Positions 1 through 7,363 of a DNA stretch of 17,923 nucleotides are shown piece by piece. The stretch's first letter is position 1; each line of letters starts with the position of its first letter. The notes below the pieces were generated by a model. The model made no database searches and was not told the origin of the DNA. It saw only the letters and a program-made list of their open reading frames with translations. The DNA is from CAADGU01 sp964581605. Lineage in GTDB: Bacteria; Chloroflexota; Anaerolineae; Promineifilales; Promineifilaceae. The position numbers and the translations under genes were made by a program. Location of the stretch: NCBI GenBank assembly GCA_964581605.1, contig CAZOPF010000113.1, positions 1 through 17,923 of the forward strand, read 5' to 3'.

Positions 1-51
1 TATGACAGGAGATTGAAGATAAGTTAAACTCTTCGTGCAAGTAACTGAATT

Positions 52-56
52 GGAGG
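52..56 (+). promoter_or_regulatory. Shine-Dalgarno of the methyltransferase gene
   Basis: GGAGG lies 6 bases before a TTG codon at 63. No ATG is available in this frame near the N-terminus, and an in-frame TAA at 42-44 closes the frame upstream. The site therefore decides for the TTG start. Confidence 0.7.
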
Positions 57-62
57 CAGGTT

Positions 63-1046
63 TTGTCTGAGAATAAGCTACGCGCCCCACGCAACCGGAC
101 AATTACGCTCACTGATGAGGAGTATGACCTTGCTCAAGCCAGACTTTTACGGCTGAATGGGCCGGTTACGGCTGAGAAAATTTTGGACGGGACTATTTGC
201 CAGGATGTTTTTGTGATTCTGGATTGGCTGCCATCACAATCGGTTGACCTGGTTTTTGCTGATCCGCCTTACAATTTGACCAAGACGTTTAACGGCCGTA
301 CCTTCTCCGAAACCCCCCTTGAGGATTACGAAACATGGTTGGATAGTTGGATCAGTCAATTGCCCCGCCTTCTAAAACCGACAGCTTCCCTTTACTTTTG
401 TGGCGATTGGCGCTCCTCAGCAGCTATTCATCGTGTCTTGCAGAACTATTTCAAAATCCAAAATCGGATTACCTGGGAACGAGAAAAGGGGCGTGGAGCA
501 AAAGCTAACTGGAAAAATTGCTCGGAGGATATCTGGTTTGCCACCGTATCGGACGACTATACATTTAATGTTTCTGACGTGATGCTCAAACGCCGGGTTT
601 TAGCACCCTACACCGAGGAAGGAGAGCCGAAAGATTGGACGGAAACGGCAAACGGCCGTTTCCGGCTCACACACCCCTCTAACCTCTGGACTGATTTAAC
701 AGTTCCGTTTTGGTCTATGCCCGAAAATAGTGATCATCCCACGCAAAAACCGGAAAAACTGCTGGCGAAAATTATCCTGGCCAGTTCAAATGAAGGCGAT
801 GTTGTGTTTGATCCCTTTCTTGGTTCAGGCACCACATCGGTTGTGGCTAAAAAATTGAAACGCCATTTTGTGGGCGTGGAAGTGGATGAGTTTTATTGCT
901 GTTTGGCAGAAAAAAGGCTGGAAATAGCCGAACAAGATGACACCATTCAAGGATATTCAGAAGGTGTTTTCTGGGAACGAAATACCCTGGCGTTGCAAAA
1001 AAAGGAGTCGGCCAGACAAACAGACGCAAATCAGCCAACTCTATAG
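63..1046 (+). CDS. Beta-class DNA methyltransferase (N6-adenine or N4-cytosine)
   Basis: This gene encodes a 327-residue site-specific DNA methyltransferase that would transfer a methyl group from S-adenosylmethionine to an exocyclic amino group in DNA. The catalytic motif DPPY is at residues 67-70. HPTQKP (motif X region) is at 225-230 and the AdoMet-binding DPFLGSGTT at 250-258. This order, catalytic motif first, is the beta class. The stretch at about 75-220 should hold the target-recognition region. The start is TTG with a good GGAGG. No restriction enzyme gene is intact next to it, so it may be an orphan or the remnant of a restriction-modification pair. The last 13 residues follow an A7 run, and the -1 frame carries a better-looking tail (see 1004-1216), so the annotated C-terminus may not be authentic. 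The DNA target cannot be read from the sequence. Confidence 0.92.
   Translation: MSENKLRAPRNRTITLTDEEYDLAQARLLRLNGPVTAEKILDGTICQDVFVILDWLPSQSVDLVFADPPYNLTKTFNGRTFSETPLEDYETWLDSWISQLPRLLKPTASLYFCGDWRSSAAIHRVLQNYFKIQNRITWEREKGRGAKANWKNCSEDIWFATVSDDYTFNVSDVMLKRRVLAPYTEEGEPKDWTETANGRFRLTHPSNLWTDLTVPFWSMPENSDHPTQKPEKLLAKIILASSNEGDVVFDPFLGSGTTSVVAKKLKRHFVGVEVDEFYCCLAEKRLEIAEQDDTIQGYSEGVFWERNTLALQKKESARQTDANQPTL
998..1004 (+). other. A_AAA_AAG slippery heptamer / A7 homopolymer
   Basis: In the methyltransferase frame the codons run CAA AAA AAG, giving the heptamer A_AAA_AAG. This is the same type as the programmed -1 frameshift site of E. coli dnaX. A -1 slip here enters an open frame of 70 codons that ends at 1216. 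A homopolymer sequencing error or a mutation in the A7 run (997-1003) would look the same. I see no obvious stimulatory stem-loop directly 3' of it. Confidence 0.5.
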
Positions 1047-1216
1047 TTAATGCAACCCGTATTACCATTAACCACCACTATTCACGCCAGATGTGGATGC
1101 TGGAATTGTGTGCTACGCTCATGGATTTTTATCCCAAAGAAATTGGCAAAATTACCGCCAGAATTGAACACTTTGAAAAAGTGCGCGACTTCTGGTTGTC
1201 AAAACCGGATCATTAG
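1004..1216 (+). pseudogene. Protein-like tail in the -1 frame: methyltransferase extension or relic gene
   Basis: The -1 frame after the A7 run stays open for 70 codons to a TAG at 1214-1216. It reads like a real protein, with segments such as MWMLELCATLMDFYPKEIG and IEHFEKVRDFW. The only ATG near the conserved-looking part is at 1091, which would give 41 residues with no Shine-Dalgarno. There are three readings: the true C-terminus of the methyltransferase reached by a frameshift (384 residues in total), the last part of a decayed gene such as the cognate restriction enzyme, or a small independent ORF. I do not recognise the family. The codons overlap the last 13 of the methyltransferase frame. 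Confidence 0.45.
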
Positions 1217-1231
1217 CATACCGAAAAAGTG

Positions 1232-2236
1232 ATGACAAGTGCGTCTTATAGCTTGAACCCTGTTCAATCCCCAGCCCCAATACTGCTGGAAATTTCGCAT
1301 CTGTCCACTGATTTTTTGCTGGAAGGAGCGTCACCGGCCCATGCGTTAGTGGATGTGAGTTTTACGCTGCGGGAAGGGGAGGTGTTGGGATTGGTGGGGG
1401 AGAGTGGCTGCGGCAAGACGACGTTGATGCTGAGTTTGATGCGGCTGCTGCCGGCCAACGGCCGCATCACCTCTGGCACGGTCAACTTCATGGGCCAGGA
1501 CTTGCTCGACCTCAGCGAAAACGAAATGGCCGATATGCGTTGGAAGAACATCGCCATGATTTTCCAGGGGGCCATGAACGCGCTCAACCCGGTGCAGCGC
1601 GTGGGCGACCAGATTGCCGAGGCCATTGTGCAGCATAACTATATCCAGGACAAAGCGGTCGTAGACGGCCGTGTTGCCGAACTGCTCGACCTGGTAGGCA
1701 TTGGCCCCGAACGCCGCCGCCAATACCCGCATCAATACTCTGGCGGGATGCGCCAACGGGCCATGATCGCCATGGCCCTGGCCTGTAGCCCCCAAATCGT
1801 TATTGCCGACGAACCCACCACTGCTCTGGACGTGATGGTGCAGGCCCAAATTCTGGAACTGTTGGACAAATTGCGGCAAAAATTGGGACTGTCCATCCTC
1901 TTTGTCACCCATGATCTGGGTGTGGTGGCGGAGATGTGTGATACCGTGTTGGTGATGTATGGTGGCGTTACGGCCGAATACGCCAGCGTAGACGCCATCT
2001 ACAACAACCCACAGCACCCCTACACCCGCGAACTGCTGCGTGCCTTTCCTGACCTCAGCCACCCCACCGCCAAATTAGCCAGCATCCCCGGCCACCCACC
2101 GCGCCTAAACGCCCTGCCACCTGGCTGCCGCTTCGCGCCGCGCTGCCCGGCCGCCTTTGACCGTTGCCACATTGAACAGCCCGCCTTGCATCAGGTACAA
2201 CCAGGCCATTGGGCCAGCTGCCATCTGGTGGAATAA
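1232..2236 (+). CDS. dppD: Oligopeptide/dipeptide ABC transporter ATP-binding protein, DppD/OppD type
   Basis: This is a cytoplasmic ATPase subunit that would power peptide (or nickel/sugar) uptake through an inner-membrane permease pair. Numbered from a GTG three bases upstream, Walker A GESGCGKT is at 58-65, the Q-loop Gln at 113, the signature YSGGMRQR at 170-177, Walker B IVIADEPT at 190-197 and the H-loop His at 228. The C-terminal oligo/HPY region has NPQHPYTRELL and four cysteines (PGCRFAPRC, then C313 and C331). A similar cysteine cluster binds an Fe-S cluster in some DppD proteins. I chose the ATG at 1232 over the GTG at 1229; neither has a strong ribosome site. The partner ATPase follows 59 bases downstream. 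No permease or binding-protein gene is in the window. The symbol is by family, not by proven orthology. Confidence 0.9.
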   Translation: MTSASYSLNPVQSPAPILLEISHLSTDFLLEGASPAHALVDVSFTLREGEVLGLVGESGCGKTTLMLSLMRLLPANGRITSGTVNFMGQDLLDLSENEMADMRWKNIAMIFQGAMNALNPVQRVGDQIAEAIVQHNYIQDKAVVDGRVAELLDLVGIGPERRRQYPHQYSGGMRQRAMIAMALACSPQIVIADEPTTALDVMVQAQILELLDKLRQKLGLSILFVTHDLGVVAEMCDTVLVMYGGVTAEYASVDAIYNNPQHPYTRELLRAFPDLSHPTAKLASIPGHPPRLNALPPGCRFAPRCPAAFDRCHIEQPALHQVQPGHWASCHLVE

Positions 2237-2239
2237 ATG

Positions 2240-2295
2240 TAATTGCGTAATTGGGCAACTGTGTAATTGCCCAATTACCCAATCACCCCATTACT
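2240..2295 (+). repeat. Octamer-phased intergenic repeat with hairpin, abutting the start codon
   Basis: The 59-base gap between the two ABC genes is almost entirely a degenerate 8-bp repeat. Cut back from the ATG at 2296 it divides into seven octamers, from TAATTGCG at 2240-2247 to CCATTACT at 2288-2295. Most fit NAATTRCC or its TAATTGSG variant. A perfect 11-bp inverted repeat, GTAATTGGGCA (2247-2257) and TGCCCAATTAC (2268-2278), would form a stem with a 10-base loop. There is no Shine-Dalgarno in front of the ATG. Part of it (2273-2291) recurs with one mismatch at 15755-15773. Confidence 0.75.
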
Positions 2296-3285
2296 ATGAC
2301 ATCAATCGTTGAAGTCACCCACCTCCGCAAACTCTTTCCCGTCAAAAAAACGGGCATTTTTGACCGGAGCGAGAAATTTGTCCATGCGGTGGATGATGTC
2401 AGTTTCACAGTGGGGAAGGGTGAGGTGTTGGCGGTGGTAGGCGAGAGCGGCTGCGGTAAATCTACCCTGGCGCTAACGTTGATGGGGCTGGAAAAACCGA
2501 CGTCTGGTGAGATTCAGATTAACGGGCAGAACATGGCAGGGCTGAACGGCCGCGCCCTGCAAGCCATCCGCCGCCACGTGCAAATGATCTTTCAGGACCC
2601 CTACGAATCGCTCAACCCCATGATGACCATTGCCGACATTGTGGCCGAGCCGCTCAAAGTTCACAAACTGGTAAAAAACAAACAGGAACAACAGGCGCGG
2701 GTTATCCAGGCATTAGAGGATGCTGGTTTGAAACCGGCCATCAATTTTATGCACCGGCTGCCACATGAACTCTCCGGCGGGCAGCGGCAGCGGGTGGTCA
2801 TTGCCGGGGCATTGGTGCTGGAACCGGAATTGCTCATTGCTGATGAGCCAGTTTCCATGCTCGACGTCAGCATTCGCGCTGAGATATTGAACTTGCTGTT
2901 GGAACTGCGCCAGATACGGGCCATTTCCATTGTGTTGATTACGCACGATTTGGGTACTGTTGGTTATGTGGCCGACCGTATTGCGGTGATGTACCTGGGG
3001 CGCATGGTGGAAATAGGGCCGGCGCTGCAAATCCTCCAAAATCCACAGCACCCTTACACCAGAGCACTTCTCTCCGTTGTGCCCGTGCCCAACCCCCGCC
3101 AACGCCGTGAGCGGCTCATTTTGCAGGGCGAAACGCCAAACCCCATTGACCTGCCGCCCGGCTGCCGTTTCCATCCCCGCTGCCCGGTGGCGCAGCCTCG
3201 CTGCCAGGAGTACGACCCCCGGCTGCGGCTGATACCGGCCGGGCATGAAGTGGCTTGTGTGGAAGTGGAGCCAAAAGAGGCGTGA
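2296..3285 (+). CDS. dppF: Oligopeptide/dipeptide ABC transporter ATP-binding protein, DppF/OppF type
   Basis: This is the second ATPase of a peptide-type ABC importer and would form a heterodimer with the product of 1232-2236. In 329 residues, Walker A GESGCGKS is at 49-56, the Q-loop Gln at 100, the signature LSGGQRQR at 159-166, Walker B LLIADEP at 179-185 and the H-loop His at 217. The C-terminal HPYTRALLS and the Cys cluster PGCRFHPRC (290, 296), with C303 and C321, match the oligo/HPY domain. The frame can be extended to a TTG at 2251, but those 15 residues would only translate the octamer repeat, so ATG 2296 is the start. It ends 11 bases before the converging amine oxidase gene, with no terminator visible between them. 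Confidence 0.9.
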   Translation: MTSIVEVTHLRKLFPVKKTGIFDRSEKFVHAVDDVSFTVGKGEVLAVVGESGCGKSTLALTLMGLEKPTSGEIQINGQNMAGLNGRALQAIRRHVQMIFQDPYESLNPMMTIADIVAEPLKVHKLVKNKQEQQARVIQALEDAGLKPAINFMHRLPHELSGGQRQRVVIAGALVLEPELLIADEPVSMLDVSIRAEILNLLLELRQIRAISIVLITHDLGTVGYVADRIAVMYLGRMVEIGPALQILQNPQHPYTRALLSVVPVPNPRQRRERLILQGETPNPIDLPPGCRFHPRCPVAQPRCQEYDPRLRLIPAGHEVACVEVEPKEA

Positions 3286-3296
3286 CCACTCTCTGC

Positions 3297-4655
3297 CTAA
3301 CCGGGTGAACCTTTCTCCCGTATCAATTGTGCTACACGCTGGCCGCTTTCCACGGCTCCTTCCATATAACCCTGATGCACGGCCGTATGCTCACCTGCCA
3401 CATACAGCCGCCCCACCGGTTCACGAAGAGCCTGCCAATGGGCCGTCACATCGCCCGGTTTGAACAGGGTATACCCGCCCTGGCTAAATGGCTCGTTCAG
3501 CCAGGCCACTGTGTGGGCCTGGCTGACCCATGCGGCCGATCCAGGAAATAGCTGTTCGATTTGATTTACGGCCGTTGCTACCCGTTCTTCCTCGCCCATT
3601 ACCGAAAAATCTGCGCCCGCTTGCGCTCCCGTATACACCGTCAGGATGCCGCTTGCGCCAGGTTGGGTGATGGTTGGCTGCCAGGTGCAGGTGATGGGCA
3701 AATCGGTGAGCAGGTTGCCGTGCCAGTGCCAATCCTCCCAGAATCGCCGCCGGTACTGGATGATCACTTTGGTGACGGGGCCACAGTTCAGGCCATTGAA
3801 CGCTGCTTGATGGGCGGGCGGCAGCGGCGGGTCAAAGGCAATTTGCCGGGCCGGGCCGGGCGGCACAGCCAATATCACATAGTCACTTTCCAGCGTGTAT
3901 GTGTGCCCATGCTGCCGAAAAGTCACAGCAGCGCCAGCGTCATCCTGGCGCACGGCCGTAACTATCGCCTCCAGCCGCACATCGGGTAGTTCGGTTGCCA
4001 TCAGCCGGGGAATTTGATCTACGCCCCCTCGTACTCGAAAACTGGCGCCTTCATCGTTTGGGTCACTGTAATAAAGCGCACCCCACCGCGCCAGTTCCAG
4101 CAGTGATAGCTGGTCGGGTTCGGCCAGATATTCAGAGCGCAGGCGGGCGGTGAAGGCGTGTTTGGTAAAGAGGTGCAGCGGCAGCCCGGCCAGCCAGTCG
4201 GCGGCGGATTGGTGATCCAATGTGTCGGCGCGAGGAGCGGTGAGCGGTTGGGTGGGGTCCGGCACGGCCGTGCCCAATCTGGCCAGTTCGTGCCAAACCT
4301 GTTCAATTTCGGCGGCCAGATCAAAGCCCCACAGCTCCTTATCATCCGCCTCGCCATGTTTGCCCGCCAGAGCTAACCTGCGTGTCCATTCACCCATCCC
4401 CTGTACCGGGTCTAGCGGCAGGCCATATTCTTTTACCAGTGCCAACATACGGAGATGAATGTCCTCAACAAATTCACCGCCCGCTTCCGCGTATTGGTTT
4501 TCGGCAAAACCGTCACGAAAGGTGTAGGCCCGGCCACCGACACGCGGCCGTGCTTCCAATACAGTGGTTAGCCAACCGGCGCGGTGCAAATCACGTGCGG
4601 CCGACAACCCGGCCAGCCCCGCACCGATGATGGTGATGTGATGTTTGTGTGCCAT
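3297..4655 (-). CDS. Flavin-containing amine oxidase (monoamine oxidase family)
   Basis: This 452-residue FAD enzyme would oxidatively deaminate an amine to an aldehyde or imine with release of H2O2; the substrate is unknown. The N-terminus has the dinucleotide-binding fold GAGLAGL (residues 11-17), the ribose-binding Glu of LEARPRVGGR at 34, and RVGGR at 38-42. The C-terminus has the second FAD signature, VAGEHTAVHQGYMEGAVESG. There is no signal peptide, so it is probably cytoplasmic. The start is the ATG at 4655, directly before the FAD motif. A GTG at 4742 is in frame, but the added 29 residues translate a low-complexity repeat. It is the last gene of a minus-strand run (phosphatase, dipeptidase, oxidase), 93 bases after the dipeptidase. 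Related families include phytoene-desaturase-like and tryptophan-2-monooxygenase-like flavoproteins. Confidence 0.88.
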   Translation of the reverse strand: MAHKHHITIIGAGLAGLSAARDLHRAGWLTTVLEARPRVGGRAYTFRDGFAENQYAEAGGEFVEDIHLRMLALVKEYGLPLDPVQGMGEWTRRLALAGKHGEADDKELWGFDLAAEIEQVWHELARLGTAVPDPTQPLTAPRADTLDHQSAADWLAGLPLHLFTKHAFTARLRSEYLAEPDQLSLLELARWGALYYSDPNDEGASFRVRGGVDQIPRLMATELPDVRLEAIVTAVRQDDAGAAVTFRQHGHTYTLESDYVILAVPPGPARQIAFDPPLPPAHQAAFNGLNCGPVTKVIIQYRRRFWEDWHWHGNLLTDLPITCTWQPTITQPGASGILTVYTGAQAGADFSVMGEEERVATAVNQIEQLFPGSAAWVSQAHTVAWLNEPFSQGGYTLFKPGDVTAHWQALREPVGRLYVAGEHTAVHQGYMEGAVESGQRVAQLIREKGSPG

Positions 4656-4711
4656 AGTTTTAGTAGAGGGAAAGAGGCAGAGGAGTGGAGGAGAAACGGA
4701 GCGGGAGAGAT
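4656..4711 (-). repeat. Octamer-phased pyrimidine-rich leader abutting the amine oxidase ATG
   Basis: On the minus strand the 56 bases before the ATG at 4655 divide into seven octamers ending CTAAAACT. The six before it, for example TTCTCCTC, CACTCCTC and TCCCTCTA, share C at position 3 and mostly TCCT at positions 4-7. No purine-rich ribosome site is present. A 9-bp inverted repeat (plus strand 4687-4695 with 4711-4719, GGAGGAGAA and TTCTCCTCC) overlaps it. The 8-bp phasing is less clean here than at 2240 and 10518. Confidence 0.5.
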
Positions 4712-4748
4712 TCTCCTCCGTGCCTTTCCTCCTTCGCTCCACCGCACA

Positions 4749-6113
4749 TTAGCGGCCGAACCGCTCAATAATCCGGGCGGTGTGTTTCGTGCCCAGGACA
4801 AAATTTTCCAGGCTCATGTTTTCGTTGGGGGCGTGGACGTTGCTGCCAGGGTAGCCCACGCCGGCGCTGATGAGTGGCAGCCCCAGGGTGTGGATGAAGG
4901 GGTAATTGGGGCCGCTGCCGCCAATCATTGGTTCAATGATGGGGTCAGAGCCGTATACTTCGACGGCCGTTTCATTGGCAATCTGCACAAACGGATCATC
5001 CGGGTCTACTTTGGCCGGGCGGCCGCCACCCAAAAATTGGATATGCACATCCTGAAAACCTTGCGCGTCCAGGTGTGCCCGCAATTTGCTCAATACTTCC
5101 TGGGGTGTCTGGTTGGGCACCAGGCGGAAATCTACTTTGGCGCTGGCTTTGGCGGGCAGCACCGTTTTGGAACCGGCCCCCTGGTAGCCAGAATTGAGGC
5201 CGCAGATGGTGCAGGTGGGTTCAAACACGGCCGTGCGCTGTAGCGGTAGCCCTCCTTCAATACCCAGCAAAAATTCATCCAGCCCATACATCTTTTTGAG
5301 GTTGTGCGTTTCCTCCGGCAGCCGCGCCAGCAGTTCCAGATCACGCGGGCTGGGCGGCAGCACATTTTCGTAAAAACCGGGGATGAGGATGCGCTCGAAG
5401 CGGTCTTTGAGGGTGCTGAGTGCCCAGGTGAGCCGCCAGGCAGCGTTGGGGAAGATGGAGCCGCCCAGCCCGGAATGGGCGTCGCGGCTGAGGGATTGCA
5501 CCGATAGTTCCACATAGCAGATGCCGCGCATACCAAGCGATTGACGGGGACGGCCGTCGTAATCCACCCCGCCAAACTCCCAAATGCAGCCGTCGGCCGC
5601 CAGCAACTCTTGATGCTGTTCCACAAAGGCGGGCATATTAGGGCTACCAATCTCTTCTTCGCCTTCAATGATGAATTTGACGCGGCAGGGCAGTTCGCCT
5701 AATGCGTCGCGCACGGCCGCCAGTGCCGCCAACCGGCAAATAATATGCCCTTTGTCATCACTCACGCCCCGCGCATAAAGGATGCCGTCCCGCTCCGTCA
5801 GCGTGAACGGGTCAGAGTCCCACAGGTCAAGCGGGTCGGGTGGCTGGACGTCGTAGTGCAGGTAAAAGAGCAGGGTTTTGTCGGCCGTGCCCGCTCCTTC
5901 GCCCACCACCACCGGATAGCCGTCGGAGGGCAGCACGTCGGCCGTGTAGCCTTGTTCGCGCAGCATCGTTGCCACCAGTTGGGCACAGTCGTCAATGCCA
6001 AAATTTTGGGCCGAAACGCTGGGCTGGGCGCACAACCGCGCCAGTTGCCCTTTCCAATACTCCAGGTTTTGCGCAATGTGAGTGTCTATTTTGTGTAACA
6101 AATGGTTGGACAT
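4749..6113 (-). CDS. M20-family metallodipeptidase (ArgE/DapE/CPG2 type)
   Basis: This 454-residue zinc-dependent peptidase of family M20 probably hydrolyses dipeptides or N-acyl amino acids in the cytoplasm. Metal ligands by family pattern are His86 and Asp88 (HYDVQP at 86-91), Asp119 (SDDKG at 118-122) and Glu152/153 in EGEEEIGS. A C-terminal His lies in GSNVHAPNE. DAHSG (211-215) carries the dimer-interface His. ATG 6113 is chosen because AGGAGGA (plus strand 6117-6123) lies just before it. The longer start at 6161 would overlap the upstream phosphatase gene. It is 16 bases downstream of that gene and so probably co-transcribed. Its closest named relatives are dipeptidases of the CNDP/PepV kind; the exact substrate is not readable. 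Confidence 0.9.
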   Translation of the reverse strand: MSNHLLHKIDTHIAQNLEYWKGQLARLCAQPSVSAQNFGIDDCAQLVATMLREQGYTADVLPSDGYPVVVGEGAGTADKTLLFYLHYDVQPPDPLDLWDSDPFTLTERDGILYARGVSDDKGHIICRLAALAAVRDALGELPCRVKFIIEGEEEIGSPNMPAFVEQHQELLAADGCIWEFGGVDYDGRPRQSLGMRGICYVELSVQSLSRDAHSGLGGSIFPNAAWRLTWALSTLKDRFERILIPGFYENVLPPSPRDLELLARLPEETHNLKKMYGLDEFLLGIEGGLPLQRTAVFEPTCTICGLNSGYQGAGSKTVLPAKASAKVDFRLVPNQTPQEVLSKLRAHLDAQGFQDVHIQFLGGGRPAKVDPDDPFVQIANETAVEVYGSDPIIEPMIGGSGPNYPFIHTLGLPLISAGVGYPGSNVHAPNENMSLENFVLGTKHTARIIERFGR

Positions 6114-6116
6114 AGT

Positions 6117-6123
6117 TCCTCCT
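6117..6123 (-). promoter_or_regulatory. Strong Shine-Dalgarno (AGGAGGA) for the M20 dipeptidase
   Basis: TCCTCCT on the plus strand reads AGGAGGA on the minus strand, 3 bases before the ATG at 6113. It fixes the start and contrasts with the neighbouring genes, most of which lack such a site. Confidence 0.8.
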
Positions 6124-6129
6124 GATCTC

Positions 6130-6744
6130 TCAACCTCCATTTTCCAGGTGGCTCGTATCATTCAATCGCGTTAAATAGGCACCGTGATCGGTCACTTCGA
6201 TGATGCTGAGGCCAGTGTTGCCGCGCAGGGAGAAACGGCCGTACTCTTCGCCATCTAACCCGATCACTTCCCGAATTAACGTATGCAGTGTGCCCCCATG
6301 CGATACAACAGCCACCATCTGATGGGGGTAATCGGCCAGCACTGTTTCATAGGCGGCCAACACCCGCTGGCGCAGTTGCGGAAAGGCTTCCCCGTTGGGA
6401 GGGTCTACAAACCTGCGTGGTGAATTGCCCCATAGTTCTGGGAAGCGGGCACGCACTTCTTCTGTGGTCATACCCTCAAAATCACCAACATGTCGTTCCC
6501 GCCAGTGGGTGGTGAAGACAGGTTGCAGGTTGTGGGGAGCGGCGAGGGGGACGGCCGTTTGCACACATCGCTGCAAATCACTACTGATAACGGCGTTGAT
6601 CGGCCAGCTTGCCAGCCGGTTGGCCAATGCCTCTGCCTGTTGCTGGCCTGTTTTGTTAAGCGGAATGTCGGCATGACCTTGCCAGCGCTGGGCGATGTTC
6701 CAGTCGGTCACGCCATGTCGAATCAGGAGTAAAGTAGTAGTCAT
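6130..6744 (-). CDS. Histidine phosphatase family protein (phosphoglycerate-mutase-like)
   Basis: This 204-residue enzyme belongs to the branch-1 histidine phosphatase (GpmB/CobC-like) superfamily. LLIRHGVTDWN carries the RHG motif with the phospho-acceptor His10 and Arg9. The other pocket residues by pattern are Arg59 (SDLQRC), Glu83 (WRERHVGDFEG) and His149 (VVSHGGTLH). It would remove phosphate from a small metabolite. Annotations such as alpha-ribazole phosphatase or cofactor-independent mutase cannot be separated here. It is the first gene of the run that continues with the M20 dipeptidase 16 bases on. No convincing ribosome site precedes the ATG at 6744. Confidence 0.9.
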   Translation of the reverse strand: MTTTLLLIRHGVTDWNIAQRWQGHADIPLNKTGQQQAEALANRLASWPINAVISSDLQRCVQTAVPLAAPHNLQPVFTTHWRERHVGDFEGMTTEEVRARFPELWGNSPRRFVDPPNGEAFPQLRQRVLAAYETVLADYPHQMVAVVSHGGTLHTLIREVIGLDGEEYGRFSLRGNTGLSIIEVTDHGAYLTRLNDTSHLENGG

Positions 6745-6778
6745 GGGTCAAACGGTGCCTTTACATATGGGTTTTTTA

Positions 6779-6802
6779 ACGCAGAGACGCGGAGATGCAG
6801 AG
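6779..6802. repeat. Three 8-bp repeats of the ACGCAGAG type
   Basis: Three direct octamers lie head to tail: ACGCAGAG, ACGCGGAG and ATGCAGAG. They sit 34 bases upstream of the histidine phosphatase start. I recall similar ACGCAGAG/ACGCAAAG octamer strings from intergenic regions of several phyla. The period is the same 8 bp as in the other repeats of this window. Confidence 0.75.
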
Positions 6803-6868
6803 GGCAATCGTGCCTCAACTGCTCCTACGCAGACGAGCGGGAATTGTACGCATTTAGGGGAGGGGTAA

Positions 6869-6885
6869 CAACAGGCAACCTGTTG
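6869..6885. other. Small perfect hairpin CAACAGG-caa-CCTGTTG
   Basis: A 7-bp perfect stem with a 3-base loop lies 11 bases past the stop of the decayed C39-like gene. No T-run follows on either strand, so it is at most a weak terminator or RNA 3' end. Confidence 0.4.
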
Positions 6886-6896
6886 GGTGGAGCGGA

Positions 6897-7159
6897 TTAT
6901 TTTATGATGGGCTTCAGGACGGCCAAGAACTGATCCATTTCCAACCAGGCCAGGTCAAACTCAGCAATGGAAATGAATTTTGGCGCATCGTTAAAGGCAG
7001 GGTCATGTAAACCTATCTCTGTTTCATCGAGTCCACAAACCAGCAGCGCATGATCCGCAATTGGTTAAGGAGTTGTGGATAGGGCAACGGCACCGGGCAA
7101 ATAAAGTTGGGCGGGCACACGCCAAAGGGGTGACGCGCCGGCGACCAGAACAGGTTCAC
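6897..7159 (-). pseudogene. Decayed peptidase C39-like gene (frameshift and internal loss)
   Basis: Two minus-strand pieces look like one broken gene. From a GTG at 7159 a frame encodes NLFWSPARHPFGVC and later ICPVPLPYPQLLNQL, then stops at 7013-7015. In another frame, closed upstream by TAA at 7065-7067, 56 codons to 6897 read ADHALLVCGLDE, LHDPAFNDAP and FDLAWLEMDQFLAVL. The second piece resembles the His...Asp-Pro-Ala-Phe half of C39-like papain-fold proteins, with the His in DHALLV. The two pieces meet near 7060, so one frameshift and probably a short deletion have occurred. The GTG overlaps the stop of the small ORF upstream (GTGA), as in a former operon. The family call is from motif memory only. 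Confidence 0.5.
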
Positions 7160-7260
7160 CTTATTTCGGCTTCGGTTTCTATAAAGGTGATGGCATCATC
7201 CCATTTTTCAGGCATACGGCCGTCAGGAAAAGCCCATAGCGTCCCATCAAAAGAAATAGC
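7156..7260 (-). pseudogene. Small ORF remnant, N-terminus replaced by a hairpin repeat
   Basis: The frame reading ISFDGTLWAFPDGRMPEKWD and then FIETEAEIR looks like the body of a small protein, but no start codon lies close to it. Upstream the frame runs straight through the hairpin elements at 7258-7298 and 7331-7363, up to a TTG at 7368. The native N-terminus has probably been replaced. Its stop overlaps the GTG of the C39-like gene (GTGA), suggesting a small partner gene, for example of a two-gene accessory unit. I do not recognise the family. Confidence 0.4.
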
Positions 7261-7298
7261 GCGGACAGTTTGTCCGCAGCGGGCAGGCTGCCCGCGCT
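7258..7298. repeat. REP-like 41-bp element with two adjacent hairpins
   Basis: The element is bounded by the inverted repeat AGCGCGG (7258-7264) and CCGCGCT (7292-7298). Inside are two small stems: GCGGACA-gtt-TGTCCGC (7261-7277) and GCGGGCAG-g-CTGCCCGC (7279-7295). One edge falls exactly where the small ORF loses its N-terminus, which fits insertion of a mobile palindromic element. There is no transposase nearby. Confidence 0.6.
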
Positions 7299-7330
7299 CC
7301 AACAGGGAACTTGTTTCTGGACGCTCACTT

Positions 7331-7363
7331 AGACATCCGATCTCTTTGAGAAATTGGACGTCT
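7331..7363 (-). terminator. Long imperfect hairpin just downstream of the kinase operon
   Basis: Arms 7331-7345 and 7349-7363 form a 15-bp stem around a 3-base loop. Read on the minus strand it has one mismatch and two G-U pairs. It starts 8 bases after the stop of the gene at 7372-8199, so it could end the kinase operon transcript or protect its 3' end. It lacks a U-tract, so a dispersed palindromic repeat is an equal alternative. Confidence 0.5.

Noticed and set aside
1050..1232. 60-codon plus frame after the methyltransferase
   Set aside because: Cys-rich, unlike a protein. The -1 frame of the methyltransferase (1004-1216) is the more protein-like reading of the same bases.
1346..2062. 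238-codon minus-strand frame opposite dppD
   Set aside because: His/Gln-rich antisense translation typical of GC-rich coding DNA; dppD has all its motifs.
4584..5243. 219-codon plus-strand frame opposite the dipeptidase gene
   Set aside because: Antisense to a gene with clear catalytic motifs; no ribosome site and no recognisable fold.
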